64,000 nucleotides of DNA, taken from assembly GCA_964420925.1 (NCBI GenBank), contig CAYQVB010000104.1:9344-73343 (forward strand), given 5' to 3'. Both the position numbers and the translations under genes were made by a program. Of this stretch, positions 1-7,779 are shown piece by piece. A model generated the notes under the pieces. It had not been told where the DNA came from, searched no databases, and worked only from the letters and a program-made list of their open reading frames with translations. This DNA is from JAJEAD01 sp964420925 (GTDB lineage Bacteria > Pseudomonadota > Gammaproteobacteria > HK1). The number at the start of each line of letters is the position of its first letter. Positions within the stretch are counted from its first letter, which is position 1.

Positions 1-405
1 GCCATCGCCGTGGTCGCCGCTCCGACCTATACCCGGCTGGTGCGCGGCCAGGTGCTGTCGGTCAAGGAGAACGACTACGTCCTCGCCGCTCAGTGCATCG
101 GCGCGCCGACCTGGGTGATCCTCATGCGCCACGTCCTGCCGAACGCATTCAGCCCCGTCATCGTGCAGGCATCCCTCGGCGTGGGCTTCGCGATCATCCT
201 CGAGGCGAGCTTGAGCTTCATCGGCCTCGGGGCGCAGCCTCCGACCCCGTCGTGGGGCAGCATGGTGCAGGTCGGGTTTCAGTACCTGGAGATTGCCCCG
301 TGGTTCGTCCTCGTGCCCGCGACCGCAATCTTCCTCGCGGTGCTGGGGTTCAACATGCTCGGGGACGGACTTCGCGACACCCTGGACCCGAAGTCTCACG
401 GCTAA
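1..405 (+). CDS. Dipeptide/oligopeptide ABC transporter permease, C-terminal part (DppC/OppC type)
   Basis: The frame is open from the left edge, so the gene is cut and only about 134 C-terminal residues are visible. They contain the conserved cytoplasmic loop of binding-protein-dependent permeases: the EAA-type segment around NDYVLAAQCIGAPTW is followed by the typical RHVLPNAFSPVIVQ stretch. The sequence then continues with LEASLSFIGLG and ends in the LGDGLRDTLDPK tail usual for DppC/OppC proteins. The protein would sit in the inner membrane and form half of the pore of a peptide-type importer. The two ATPase genes nearby lie convergent to it, so they may or may not serve the same transporter. 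Family assignment is firm; substrate is unknown. Confidence 0.9.
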   Translation, partial: AIAVVAAPTYTRLVRGQVLSVKENDYVLAAQCIGAPTWVILMRHVLPNAFSPVIVQASLGVGFAIILEASLSFIGLGAQPPTPSWGSMVQVGFQYLEIAPWFVLVPATAIFLAVLGFNMLGDGLRDTLDPKSHG

Positions 406-418
406 CCGCAATGTTTCG

Positions 419-443
419 CCGATTTTCCGCAGCAGGAAATCGG
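419..443. terminator. Hairpin between convergent permease and ATPase genes
   Basis: An inverted repeat (CCGATTTTCC, loop GCAGCA, GGAAATCGG, with one bulged T) lies 14 bases past the permease stop. There is no clear T-run, so a bidirectional terminator role is only inferred from its position between two gene ends. A second GC-rich hairpin lies just before the end of the ATPase gene. Confidence 0.35.
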
Positions 444-487
444 TGAAATTCTGCGGCTCAGGCGCCGCGCCCTCCGGCCCGGGCCGG

Positions 488-1501
488 CTACGACCCGGCC
501 GGCACGCTGCCGGTGTGCAGATGACACGACACGAAGTGCCCGGGCTGGTCCTCGTGCAGCTCCGGCGCCTCGACACGGCAGCGCTCCATCGCCTGCGGGC
601 ATCGGGGATGGAAGTGGCAACCGCTCGGAGGCGATATCGGGCTCGGCACGTCGCCTTCCAGGATCAGGCGCTTGCGCCGCGCGGCACCGGGATCGGGGAC
701 CGGGACCGCGGACAGGAGCGCTTCGGTGTAGGGATGCAGCGGAGAAGTGAACAGGCGGCGGCGGTCGGTCAGCTCGACGATGCGTCCGAGGTACATCACC
801 GCCACCCGGTGGCTGATGTGCTCCACCACCGCGAGATCGTGCGCAATGAACAGAAACGCCAGGTGGTACTCCTCCTGCAGGTCCATGAGCAGGTTGATGA
901 CCTGGGCCTGGATCGACACGTCGAGGGCCGACACGCACTCGTCGCACACGATGAGGCTCGGTCCGAGCACCAGCGCCCGCGCGATTCCGACGCGCTGGCG
1001 TTGTCCGCCCGAGAACTGGTGGGGGAAATAGCTCGCCTGTTCCGGGCGCAATCCGACCCGGCCGAAGGCCTGCGCCACCCGCTCGTCGCGCTCCGAGGCG
1101 GTGCCGATACCGTGGATCCACAACGGCTCGCGCACGATGGCCCCGGCCGTCATGCGCGGGTTCAGCGAGGAGAAGGGATCCTGGAAGATGAGTTGCATCT
1201 CGCGGCGCAAGGGGCGCATGTCCGCCTTGTTCAGGCGCGTGATGTCGCGGCCGCGCAGGCGAATGGTGCCCGCGCTCGGCTCGACGAGCTTGAGCACCGC
1301 CTTGCCGGCGGTGGACTTTCCGCAGCCGCTCTCCCCGACGAGACCGAGAGTCTCGCCGGCAGCGATCGAGAACGACACGCCGTCCACCGCGTGCACCTGC
1401 CCGACGGTGCGGGCGGCGATGCCCGACCGGACCGGGAAGTACTTGCGCAGCCCCTCGACCTCGAGCAACGCCGGCTCGCTCGCGGAGGGACGCGCGCTCA
1501 C
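488..1501 (-). CDS. Peptide ABC transporter ATP-binding protein (DppF/OppF type)
   Basis: This is a cytoplasmic ATPase subunit of a peptide/opine-type importer. Walker A GESGCGKST, signature FSGGQRQRVGIARAL, Walker B and the H-loop (IAHDLAVVEHIS) are all present. The C-terminal oligopeptide extension carries its cysteine cluster (GCHFHPRCPQA). The D-loop reads CDECVSALD, with Cys where Pro is usual. I place the start at the GTG at 1501, which overlaps the stop of the upstream ATPase gene as GTGA and implies translational coupling. A longer in-frame start at 1591 would run far into that gene and adds no family sequence. The length, 337 residues, fits the family. Confidence 0.9.
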   Translation of the reverse strand: MSARPSASEPALLEVEGLRKYFPVRSGIAARTVGQVHAVDGVSFSIAAGETLGLVGESGCGKSTAGKAVLKLVEPSAGTIRLRGRDITRLNKADMRPLRREMQLIFQDPFSSLNPRMTAGAIVREPLWIHGIGTASERDERVAQAFGRVGLRPEQASYFPHQFSGGQRQRVGIARALVLGPSLIVCDECVSALDVSIQAQVINLLMDLQEEYHLAFLFIAHDLAVVEHISHRVAVMYLGRIVELTDRRRLFTSPLHPYTEALLSAVPVPDPGAARRKRLILEGDVPSPISPPSGCHFHPRCPQAMERCRVEAPELHEDQPGHFVSCHLHTGSVPAGS

Positions 1502-2496
1502 CCCCCCGCCCTCAGCATGCGGTCCGTGTGCCAGCACGCCGCGTAGTGTCCCGGTCGCTTCTGCTCGAGCTCCGGTCGCGCGTGCCGGCACTCGTCATCG
1601 GCGAACGAGCAACGCGGCGCGAACGCGCATCCCGGCGCGACGTCGAGCGGCGAGGGCACGATGCCGACGATCTCCCGCAGGCGCTCGCGGGTGTTGCCGG
1701 CCGCGCTGTCGAGGCGCGGAATCGAGTCCAGCAGTCCGGACGTATAGGGATGACACGGTGTCGAGAACAGCTCCCCGACCGCGGCCTCCTCGACCTTGCG
1801 CCCGGCGTACATCACCACGACCCGACTCGCGTTCTCGGCGATGATCCCCATGTCGTGGGTGATCAGCACGATCGCGGTGCCGAGCTTCTCCTTGAGCTCG
1901 ATCATCAGGTCGAGGATCTGCGCCTGGACGGTCACGTCGAGCGCGGTGGTGGGCTCGTCGGCAAGCAGGACCTTCGGGCTGCAAGCAAGGGCCATCGCGA
2001 TCATCACGCGCTGGTTCATGCCGCCGGAGAGCTGGTGGGGATACTCGTTCGCGCGCCGCTCCGGCTCGGGAATACGCACCAGCCGGAGCACGTCCACGGT
2101 GCGCTCCCACGCGTCGCGCCGGGACATGCGCTCGTGGCGAATGAACGCCTCCGATATCTGGCGGCCCACCGTGACCACCGGATTCAGCGACGCCATCGGC
2201 TCCTGAAAGATCATCGAGATCTCGCGGCCGCGCACCTGCTGCATCGTCTCTTCGGAGAGCTCCAGGAGGTCCTGGCCCTGGAGGCGCACCGCGCCGCCCG
2301 CGATGCGGCCCGCGGGCTCGGGGAGAAGGCGCATGATCGAGAGCGCGGTCACCGTCTTGCCGCACCCGGACTCTCCCACCACCCCGAGCGTCTCCCCTTC
2401 TTCGACGGCGTAGGAGACTCCGTGGACGGCGCGCAGGAATCTGTCGCCCGCCCGAAACTCGACGCTGAGATCGGAGACTTCGAGCAAGGCGGTCAT
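1498..2496 (-). CDS. Peptide ABC transporter ATP-binding protein (DppD/OppD type)
   Basis: This is the partner ATPase of the preceding gene, about 332 residues. It has Walker A GESGCGKTVT, signature LSGGMNQRVMIAMAL, Walker B LLADEPTTALDVT, H-loop ITHDMGIIAENAS and the C-terminal cysteine-containing extension (GCAFAPRCSFA) that marks the DppD/OppD branch. I prefer the ATG at 2496 (MTALLEVSDL) because a GAAGGG ribosome site lies just upstream and family homology begins there; the open frame itself extends to 2556. It forms a two-gene unit with the DppF-type gene. No permease or binding protein is co-directional with it here, so it may energise permeases encoded elsewhere. Confidence 0.9.
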   Translation of the reverse strand: MTALLEVSDLSVEFRAGDRFLRAVHGVSYAVEEGETLGVVGESGCGKTVTALSIMRLLPEPAGRIAGGAVRLQGQDLLELSEETMQQVRGREISMIFQEPMASLNPVVTVGRQISEAFIRHERMSRRDAWERTVDVLRLVRIPEPERRANEYPHQLSGGMNQRVMIAMALACSPKVLLADEPTTALDVTVQAQILDLMIELKEKLGTAIVLITHDMGIIAENASRVVVMYAGRKVEEAAVGELFSTPCHPYTSGLLDSIPRLDSAAGNTRERLREIVGIVPSPLDVAPGCAFAPRCSFADDECRHARPELEQKRPGHYAACWHTDRMLRAGG

Positions 2497-2667
2497 CGGA
2501 CCCTTCGTGAGTGCCGAGGTGGCCGGCAGCATAGTCAAGGCGCACGGGAGCATCAATCGAGCCGCGTGAAGGTGGTCCGGTCGAAGCTGGAATGGAAGGC
2601 AGTCAGTTCATACAGTTGACAAGGACGTGAAGCGGATGCGTTTCGCGATCACTCGAGGAGACCTGTC

Positions 2668-3702
2668 GTGAAGATGGACTTCGCCGTCGGCATGAACCGC
2701 AACGAAAGAATGGACGAGATCGGCGAGCACGCGCGAGTGGCGGAGGAAAGCGGATTCAAGTTCGTCACTTACGTGGACCAGCCCTTCATGTCCCGTGACG
2801 TGTTCACGTCCATGACGATTGCGGCGCTGAACACCCATCGTATCCACATCGGTCAGGGGGTCCTCGACATGACGACTCACCACCCTCTGGCGGTCGCCGG
2901 CGGCACTGCCTCCATAGACGAAGTTTCGGGAGGGCGAGCCTTCGTGGGCATGGGAGCAGGCGGCGCCTTCGGCGAGAAAATGAGGCCTCGGTCCGTGAAG
3001 GAGCTTCGCGACGCCGTGGAGTTCATCAGGCGCTTCACTAGCGGTGAAGAGGTGGAGGCAGGCGGCCAGAAGCTGAAGTGCGAGTTCCACCGCAGGCCAT
3101 TGCCCGTCTACCTGGCCGCCACCGGCCCCAGAACGCTGGAGATGGCCGGCGAGGTGGCGGACGGCGTCATGTTTTCCAGCGCCTTCGGTGCACATCCAGA
3201 CATGCTCGAGTGGAGGCTGGCGCAGATCGAGAGAGGCGCACTGAAAGCAGGCCGGGATCCATCGAGAATAGACGTGTGGGCGCGGGCCATGATCTACGTG
3301 GCCGATTCCGTGGAAGAGGCGCTGCCGGAGGTGGCGGGCTATGTCATGAACAGCGCTCGCGCCACCATGAGAGTGCTACGTCGCGGGAACCCCGAGCTGG
3401 TGAAGATCATCCGGCGGATGGAGAAGAAGGCGTCGGGCCTGATAGACGAATGCCAGCGCGTGAGCGATGCGTGGGCTCCGGAGTGGAACGAGCACCGGGA
3501 TGCCCCGGCGGCAAAGCTCGTCACAAAGCTGACCACGGGCCTCTATCACATGGTAGGCAAGCCGGAGGACATCTGCGAGAAGATTGAAAAGGTCGGGCAG
3601 TTGGGCATCAAGACCATGGCCACCGTCACTTACCCCCTCGGTGACAAGAAGGGCATGCTGCGAGAAATAGGGGACAAGGTGATGATCCATTTCAGGAACT
3701 AG
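2668..3702 (+). CDS. LLM-class (luciferase-like) flavin-dependent oxidoreductase
   Basis: A 344-residue TIM-barrel protein of the bacterial luciferase superfamily, whose members use FMN or F420 in oxidations, monooxygenations or reductions. The diagnostic run HIGQGVLDMTTHHPL, the SGGRAFVGMGAGG segment and the RPLPVYLAATGPRTLEMAGE stretch around the flavin phosphate site are all present. The start is a GTG preceded by GAGGAG. A paralogue with the same motif order lies convergent at 3919-4941. The substrate cannot be read from the sequence; methylene-tetrahydromethanopterin-reductase-like (MER-like) enzymes are the closest named relatives. Confidence 0.85.
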   Translation: MKMDFAVGMNRNERMDEIGEHARVAEESGFKFVTYVDQPFMSRDVFTSMTIAALNTHRIHIGQGVLDMTTHHPLAVAGGTASIDEVSGGRAFVGMGAGGAFGEKMRPRSVKELRDAVEFIRRFTSGEEVEAGGQKLKCEFHRRPLPVYLAATGPRTLEMAGEVADGVMFSSAFGAHPDMLEWRLAQIERGALKAGRDPSRIDVWARAMIYVADSVEEALPEVAGYVMNSARATMRVLRRGNPELVKIIRRMEKKASGLIDECQRVSDAWAPEWNEHRDAPAAKLVTKLTTGLYHMVGKPEDICEKIEKVGQLGIKTMATVTYPLGDKKGMLREIGDKVMIHFRN

Positions 3703-3918
3703 CGAGGCTGCACCTCATGCCGACAGGGTATGCTCGACGCCTCGTCCTGTCGCAAGCCTCCCGGAGACGGCATGCCCGTCGCAGCCTCGTACCGTCACGC
3801 AGAAAGCCGCTCTCGGAAACTTGGCTCAACCGTGAAGATCGGTGCGGCTCATGACGTCCAGGTGGAGCTCCGGAGCGCCGATTCGCGCGGGTTCGTCTTT
3901 CGACTTGCCGCGAGCAGT

Positions 3919-4941
3919 TCAGTTCCGGAAGTTTGGAATGATGGTGTCCGCTATCAGCCTCAGTAGCTGGCTCTTGTCCATCGGGGTATAGAGCATGGTC
4001 GATATGTTGGATACGCCCAGCCTGCCCAGCTCCGCTATGCGACTGGTGATCTCGTCAGCGGTGCCGACCAGGCTGAAGAAGTCCAGGCTCCGTTGGCTGA
4101 CCAACCTGGCCCATTCGTGTTCGTCACCCTTGTGCCGGTTTGCGGCGAACGTGTCGTAGTCCGCCATGAGGGTTTCGCTCATCCCGGGGTCGTTCCGGTC
4201 CAGGCGCCGGCGCAGATCCGCGATCGCCGGAGCAGGATTCCGAAAGGCGTTGTGCATGTACTCGAGGCCCGCAAAATGGGGGCTGATGTCGCTCTGCGCG
4301 TCCTCCTTGGATTCGCACGGGTAGACGACCCCACGTACACCGATGTCGATGTCGGACAGGCGACGACCGGCCTTCCGGGCGCCCGTTTCGATCAGCTCCA
4401 GCCTCCACTTGACATGCTCCGGATGGACGCCGAGAAAGATGATGCCGTCGGCGAGTTCTCCGGCCAGTTGGCAGGCTCGAGGGCCTTCCACCGCCATGTA
4501 GATCGGCAGGGGCCTCCTGACCCACTCCGAGCGAATGCGAGCGCCCTTCCACTGCGCCTCTTCGCCGGAGGTGTAGGTCCTGATGAACTGGACGGCGGCG
4601 CGAAGCTCCTGGATCGAAGCCGGCTTCATTGACTTGCCGTAGGGTCCGCCGGCGCCCAGGCCGACGTAGGCCCGGCCTCCGGAAAGCTCGTCGACGGTGG
4701 CCGTGGCGTTCGCAATGACGGAGGGATGAAAGGTGAGGGGGTCGGTGACGCCCTGGCCGATGTGGATGCGACGCGTGTTCACCGCGGCGACGGCCATCAT
4801 GACATGGACGTCTCGATTGAAAGCCGGCGTGTCGGGGAAGCTGATCCGGGAGTAGCCGCACTCCTCTGCGGTGCGGGCAAGCTGGGCTGCCTGGTGGATG
4901 TCGGTGACTCGGCCGGTGCCCACACTGAAGTTCATGTGCAT
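3919..4941 (-). CDS. LLM-class flavin-dependent oxidoreductase, paralogue of 2668-3702
   Basis: A luciferase-like protein of 340 residues that matches its convergent neighbour along the whole length. Both share a MHMNFSVG-like start, RRIHIGQGVTDPLTFHP, SGGRAYVGLGAGGPYG, RRPLPIYMAVEGPRA and an IIPNFRN C-terminus. The open frame extends upstream to 5298. I choose the ATG at 4941 because GGGAG lies nine bases before it and the homology starts there. The tail-to-tail pairing of two paralogues suggests an old duplication with inversion. Flavin or F420 dependence is inferred from the family; the substrate is unknown. Confidence 0.85.
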   Translation of the reverse strand: MHMNFSVGTGRVTDIHQAAQLARTAEECGYSRISFPDTPAFNRDVHVMMAVAAVNTRRIHIGQGVTDPLTFHPSVIANATATVDELSGGRAYVGLGAGGPYGKSMKPASIQELRAAVQFIRTYTSGEEAQWKGARIRSEWVRRPLPIYMAVEGPRACQLAGELADGIIFLGVHPEHVKWRLELIETGARKAGRRLSDIDIGVRGVVYPCESKEDAQSDISPHFAGLEYMHNAFRNPAPAIADLRRRLDRNDPGMSETLMADYDTFAANRHKGDEHEWARLVSQRSLDFFSLVGTADEITSRIAELGRLGVSNISTMLYTPMDKSQLLRLIADTIIPNFRN

Positions 4942-5027
4942 GTCGAGGCTCCCGGCGGTCGAAGACGAAGGCTGACGAGCAGGCTCTCGAAGGCCCGGTT
5001 TCTCCGCGGCGAGACATCCGGTTCCGC

Positions 5028-5801
5028 TCACGCGGAGCGCAGCGCGTACGGCACCCCCTCCTCCCGCACCCGCGCGCTGTCGTCCCGCCGCCGGTGCACG
5101 ATCCGGGCGACGGTCTCCGTCTGCTCGTCGCGCGTGAGGGCGGGCCGCACTCCTTCCACCGCCTCGCACAGGTCGCTTGGCGTGAGCCCACCCTGGAGCA
5201 CCTCCGAGGCGGCGAGCGCGCGCGGCGCATGCCCGGAATGCAAAGCGAGGAATTCCGCCCGCAGCTCCTTCGTGTCCTTGTGTCCGTGCAAGCGCCACAG
5301 CTCCCGTACCCCAATCTCGCCATAGCGCTCGATCTTGCCTTCGTCGGCATTCGTGATTTCCACTTCCACCACCAGATCGGGGGCATTGCGCTCGATGAAG
5401 GCATCGGCTACCTCGATCCCCTCCATGCGGGCCTCGCGAAAGCGCCGAGCGCGTTCGCCGAAGTAGAACGCGCAGTCGGGCTCCATTCCCGTGCCGGGGG
5501 GGTCACCCGGCCCCCGGAGCCGGGTGGAGCGCAGCCCCTTGAACGCACCGGTGAGGACGCTTCCCGCGACTTGCACGATGTCCTCGACCATCCCGGCCAG
5601 CTCGTCATGGAGGAGCGAGGGCGCCATCAGGGCGACGAGCCCGCGCACCGAGTCGAGCCAAACCCGGCCGAAGGAGCGGTTCCAGTCGACGGTGGCGAGC
5701 GCGGCGATGGTCCCCGGGTCGGCGTACAGCACGTGAACCGTCGAGCCGAGCGGCCCGACGTGCATGGTGGACCGGGGCTGCGTGGTGACGGTGTCGCTCA
5801 T
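5028..5801 (-). CDS. Uma2 family (DUF820) putative restriction-endonuclease-fold protein
   Basis: A 257-residue protein with the Uma2/DUF820 pattern. The acidic PD...VVEVEI core appears as PDCAFYFG and then PDLVVEVEI, followed by KIERYGEIGVRELWRL, which is the conserved lysine/tyrosine region of the family. The fold is of the PD-(D/E)XK nuclease type. Uma2 proteins are most expanded in cyanobacteria and spread by transfer, and their role is unknown. The protein carries extra N- and C-terminal segments compared with the usual ~190-residue length. It stands alone, with a decayed reading frame behind its start. Confidence 0.75.
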   Translation of the reverse strand: MSDTVTTQPRSTMHVGPLGSTVHVLYADPGTIAALATVDWNRSFGRVWLDSVRGLVALMAPSLLHDELAGMVEDIVQVAGSVLTGAFKGLRSTRLRGPGDPPGTGMEPDCAFYFGERARRFREARMEGIEVADAFIERNAPDLVVEVEITNADEGKIERYGEIGVRELWRLHGHKDTKELRAEFLALHSGHAPRALAASEVLQGGLTPSDLCEAVEGVRPALTRDEQTETVARIVHRRRDDSARVREEGVPYALRSA

Positions 5802-5875
5802 GGCGGGGATGCCTCCAGAGGCTCGAGTCGCGGCGAACGAGGGCTGCGCTACCCGCGGTCGTCTGCTCGCGTGTA

Positions 5876-6037
5876 GTCTACCTCCACGCCGACAGCATAG
5901 CCGTCAACAACGGCCAGCAGCAGCCGGTGCGCTTCAACCTGAACGAGCCGGTCCGCCTCACCGATTCGGTGGGGGCCAGCGCCACGCGGTGGTTTCGCGA
6001 GATGGTGGGCTCATCCTGCGTGTTCGACTACCGCTAA
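5876..6037 (+). pseudogene. C-terminal remnant of an unidentified gene
   Basis: A 53-codon run in one frame starts VYLHADSIAVNNGQQQPVRF, includes RLTDSVGASATRWFREMV and ends SCVFDYR before a TAA. Codon choice looks genuinely coding (G/C at most third positions) and the sequence reads like a real domain end, but no start codon or N-terminal part exists upstream, where the divergent Uma2 gene begins. I do not recognise the family. It is best seen as a leftover gene tail in an accessory patch. Confidence 0.35.
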
Positions 6038-6119
6038 GAGCGTTGATTTTTCTCTCGTCAGCAGAGCGAGGGGCATCTCGTGACCGAACTTCCGGACGGG
6101 TCAACCGACGGTTCCTGTG

Positions 6120-6536
6120 TCAAGGTTTGCTCAGGCGATCCAGGGCTTCACGGGCGGTCACGACAGGAATGCCTTCGACTTCTTCGAGTGCGAGCATGTG
6201 TCTCTTGTCACCGGACACAGTCATGTCAGCATGCCCGGCAATTGCTGCGGCCAGAATCGGGTTGTCCTTGGGATCGGGTGACAGATCCACGCTTGGCGTT
6301 TCGTCGAGAACGAGGGCGCGCGTGTCGATATTCTCGACGATGGCTGCCGCTTCGCCGGCATCGAGATACTTCTGCAGACGGGGCCGGGCGAGAACTTCGG
6401 CTATCTCGGCCATCTGCGCGGTGGACGTCACGAACTCGATCTCGCCACGCAGCCAAGCTTGGTACAGCCTGTCCGGTGGAGTGCCCTTGGTGATGAGGGC
6501 GCCGATCAGGATATTGGTGTCAAGAACGACCCGCAC
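6120..6536 (-). CDS. PIN-domain toxin (putative ribonuclease)
   Basis: A 138-residue PIN-fold protein of the COG1569 type. The N-terminal VLDTNILIGAL carries the first catalytic Asp, a mid-chain Glu lies in AQMAEIAEVL, and the later acidic pair is in SPDPKDNPILAAAIAG, followed by MTVSGDKRHML. These acidic residues bind the metal in VapC-like RNases. The start is a GTG at 6536 that lies inside the end of the ribbon-helix-helix gene upstream (17-base overlap), the usual antitoxin-toxin order. Confidence 0.85.
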   Translation of the reverse strand: MRVVLDTNILIGALITKGTPPDRLYQAWLRGEIEFVTSTAQMAEIAEVLARPRLQKYLDAGEAAAIVENIDTRALVLDETPSVDLSPDPKDNPILAAAIAGHADMTVSGDKRHMLALEEVEGIPVVTAREALDRLSKP

Positions 6537-6756
6537 GCACAGCGTCCACCTCTTCGTCGATCAGGTCGAGGAGATCCTGTTGGTCATGCCGGGCATTTCG
6601 GTCCTTTATCTCTCGCACGCTGAGATCCAACACGCGGCGGCGGGCCGCCTCGTCAACAAATCGGGACAGATCTCCTTTCTTGCCTCCGGTACGTGCAAGA
6701 AAGCCGCGGACCGTTCGATCCGTCCTTTCAGAGACAGTGAGATTCCATCGAGCCAC
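6520..6756 (-). CDS. Ribbon-helix-helix antitoxin partner of the PIN toxin
   Basis: A 78-residue protein beginning VARWNLTVSERTDRTVRGFL, a short DNA-binding strand plus helix typical of CopG-like antitoxins, then GGKKGDLSRFVDEAARRRVL and an acidic C-terminal tail that would wrap the toxin. The start is a GTG at 6756 with GGAAGA eleven bases upstream. The open frame continues upstream into unrelated sequence, so the start rests on the ribosome site and the domain boundary. Antitoxins of this kind usually repress their own operon. Confidence 0.8.
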   Translation of the reverse strand: MARWNLTVSERTDRTVRGFLARTGGKKGDLSRFVDEAARRRVLDLSVREIKDRNARHDQQDLLDLIDEEVDAVRAGRS

Positions 6757-6889
6757 AGATCGATTCTTCCAGGCAAAACCTCTCTCGCACTCAGAGTACC
6801 GTGTATCGGCTCTTGCCGCCAATTTCTCGAAGGCGCAGGGTGGGGGCGCCACCGCCCCGCTCCCGGAGCGGCATTCAGCCAGCGGCGAT

Positions 6890-6912
6890 GTCGCGGGGTG
6901 CGCCCTCACCTG
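6890..6912. repeat. 23-bp junction repeat, copy 1
   Basis: GTCGCGGGGTGCG[C]CCTCACCTG lies at the edge of the ATPase remnant. The same sequence with one change (T at the bracketed position) recurs at 9853-9875 at the edge of an unrelated remnant. Origin unknown; possibly the scar of a small mobile repeat. Confidence 0.5.
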
Positions 6913-7028
6913 AGAAGCACCATCACCGTCCGCGCATCGACCACCTCGGCTTCCGCTCCGGCGCGAGTCGCGTCCGGAACGAACGGCACACTCATTGCTT
7001 CGACTCCCTTCACACCAGGCAGTGCGAC
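6906..7028 (-). pseudogene. C-terminal remnant of a DUF234-type AAA ATPase
   Basis: Translation gives 40 residues ending VPFVPDATRAGAEAEVVD then ARTVMVLLR and a stop. The end of the intact ATPase gene at 7780-9165 reads LFVPDVAHSGAGAEVVDART then VMELLR, so the two are homologous and aligned to the very stop codon. DNA similarity continues to about 7030 and then fails. The divergence shows this is an old paralogue or relic, not a recent duplication. Everything N-terminal of it has gone. Confidence 0.75.
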
Positions 7029-7080
7029 ACCATACGGAGAATGCCATGACCAGCACCACCTTCAGGCGCGTCGCCAGGGA

Positions 7081-7097
7081 CGATACGGAACGTATCG
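7081..7097. terminator. Hairpin after the deaminase gene
   Basis: A perfect inverted repeat CGATACG-GAA-CGTATCG lies eight bases beyond the deaminase stop. It has no T-run, so termination is inferred from position only. Confidence 0.35.
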
Positions 7098-7104
7098 GTT
7101 CGCG

Positions 7105-7692
7105 TCACCCAAGCGGAATGTCGCTCTCGCCCTTCGACGCCTGATAGATGGTCGAGAGCTCGTCGTAGAGCCCCCTCAAGCGGGCGATCCTCTTCTTCGC
7201 TTCTTCGTTCTCGCCGTCCACCAGCTCGTCGATGCCGCGGCTTCTCCAGAACAGATTCTCCCGCACGTACTCGCCGTTCTCGATGCCGAAGACCTCACTC
7301 AGGATCCTGAGGTCGTGAGGGATGTTGAAAGCGTCGCGGGTGTCCTCGTAGCCGAAGAGGTAGAAGAAGTTGTCGAAGCCCGCCCAAGTGATCGCGGAAA
7401 GGCACAGCGAGCAGGGCTCGTGGGTGGACAGGAAGAGGCAGTCCGCGCTCGGGGGCCGTGTTTGCGCCGGCATCTCGTAGAGCGCGTTCAGGGTGGCGAC
7501 CTCGCCGTGGAAGAGCGGGTTTTCGGTCTCCCGATTCGTGCCTGCGATGACGAGCGACAGGTTCGACTTGCGGAGGATCGCGGCGCCAAACACCTTGTCG
7601 CCCCGCTCCACGCCCGCGCGGGTCAGGGGGACGATGTCGTGCTCGATCACATCGAGGAAGCGGGCAACCAACTCATGGTCCGGATATGGCAT
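7105..7692 (-). CDS. Nucleoside/nucleobase deaminase, cytidine-deaminase-like zinc enzyme
   Basis: A 195-residue member of the CDA/tRNA-adenosine/guanine deaminase superfamily. The zinc site is visible: His62 and catalytic Glu64 in LFHGEVATL, and Cys94 and Cys97 in HEPCSLCLSA. It would act in the cytoplasm, hydrolysing the amino group of a base or nucleoside. The start ATG at 7692 has GGAG upstream. The C-terminal half (GYEDTRDAFNIPHD onwards) is longer than in minimal cytidine deaminases. It lies just downstream of the AAA ATPase gene, and pieces of homologues of both genes are scattered nearby. Confidence 0.85.
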   Translation of the reverse strand: MPYPDHELVARFLDVIEHDIVPLTRAGVERGDKVFGAAILRKSNLSLVIAGTNRETENPLFHGEVATLNALYEMPAQTRPPSADCLFLSTHEPCSLCLSAITWAGFDNFFYLFGYEDTRDAFNIPHDLRILSEVFGIENGEYVRENLFWRSRGIDELVDGENEEAKKRIARLRGLYDELSTIYQASKGESDIPLG

Positions 7693-7779
7693 GGCGAGAC
7701 TCCGTTAACGCATGTGCGCAGTGTCGAAACAGAAGCTGCGCGGAAGCGGCTGATCGAGTGGTCCGAAGGCCGCGATCGT

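Noticed and set aside
3730..3966. A 78-codon plus-strand frame after the first luciferase-like gene
   Set aside because: No ribosome site, no domain, and it runs into the convergent gene.
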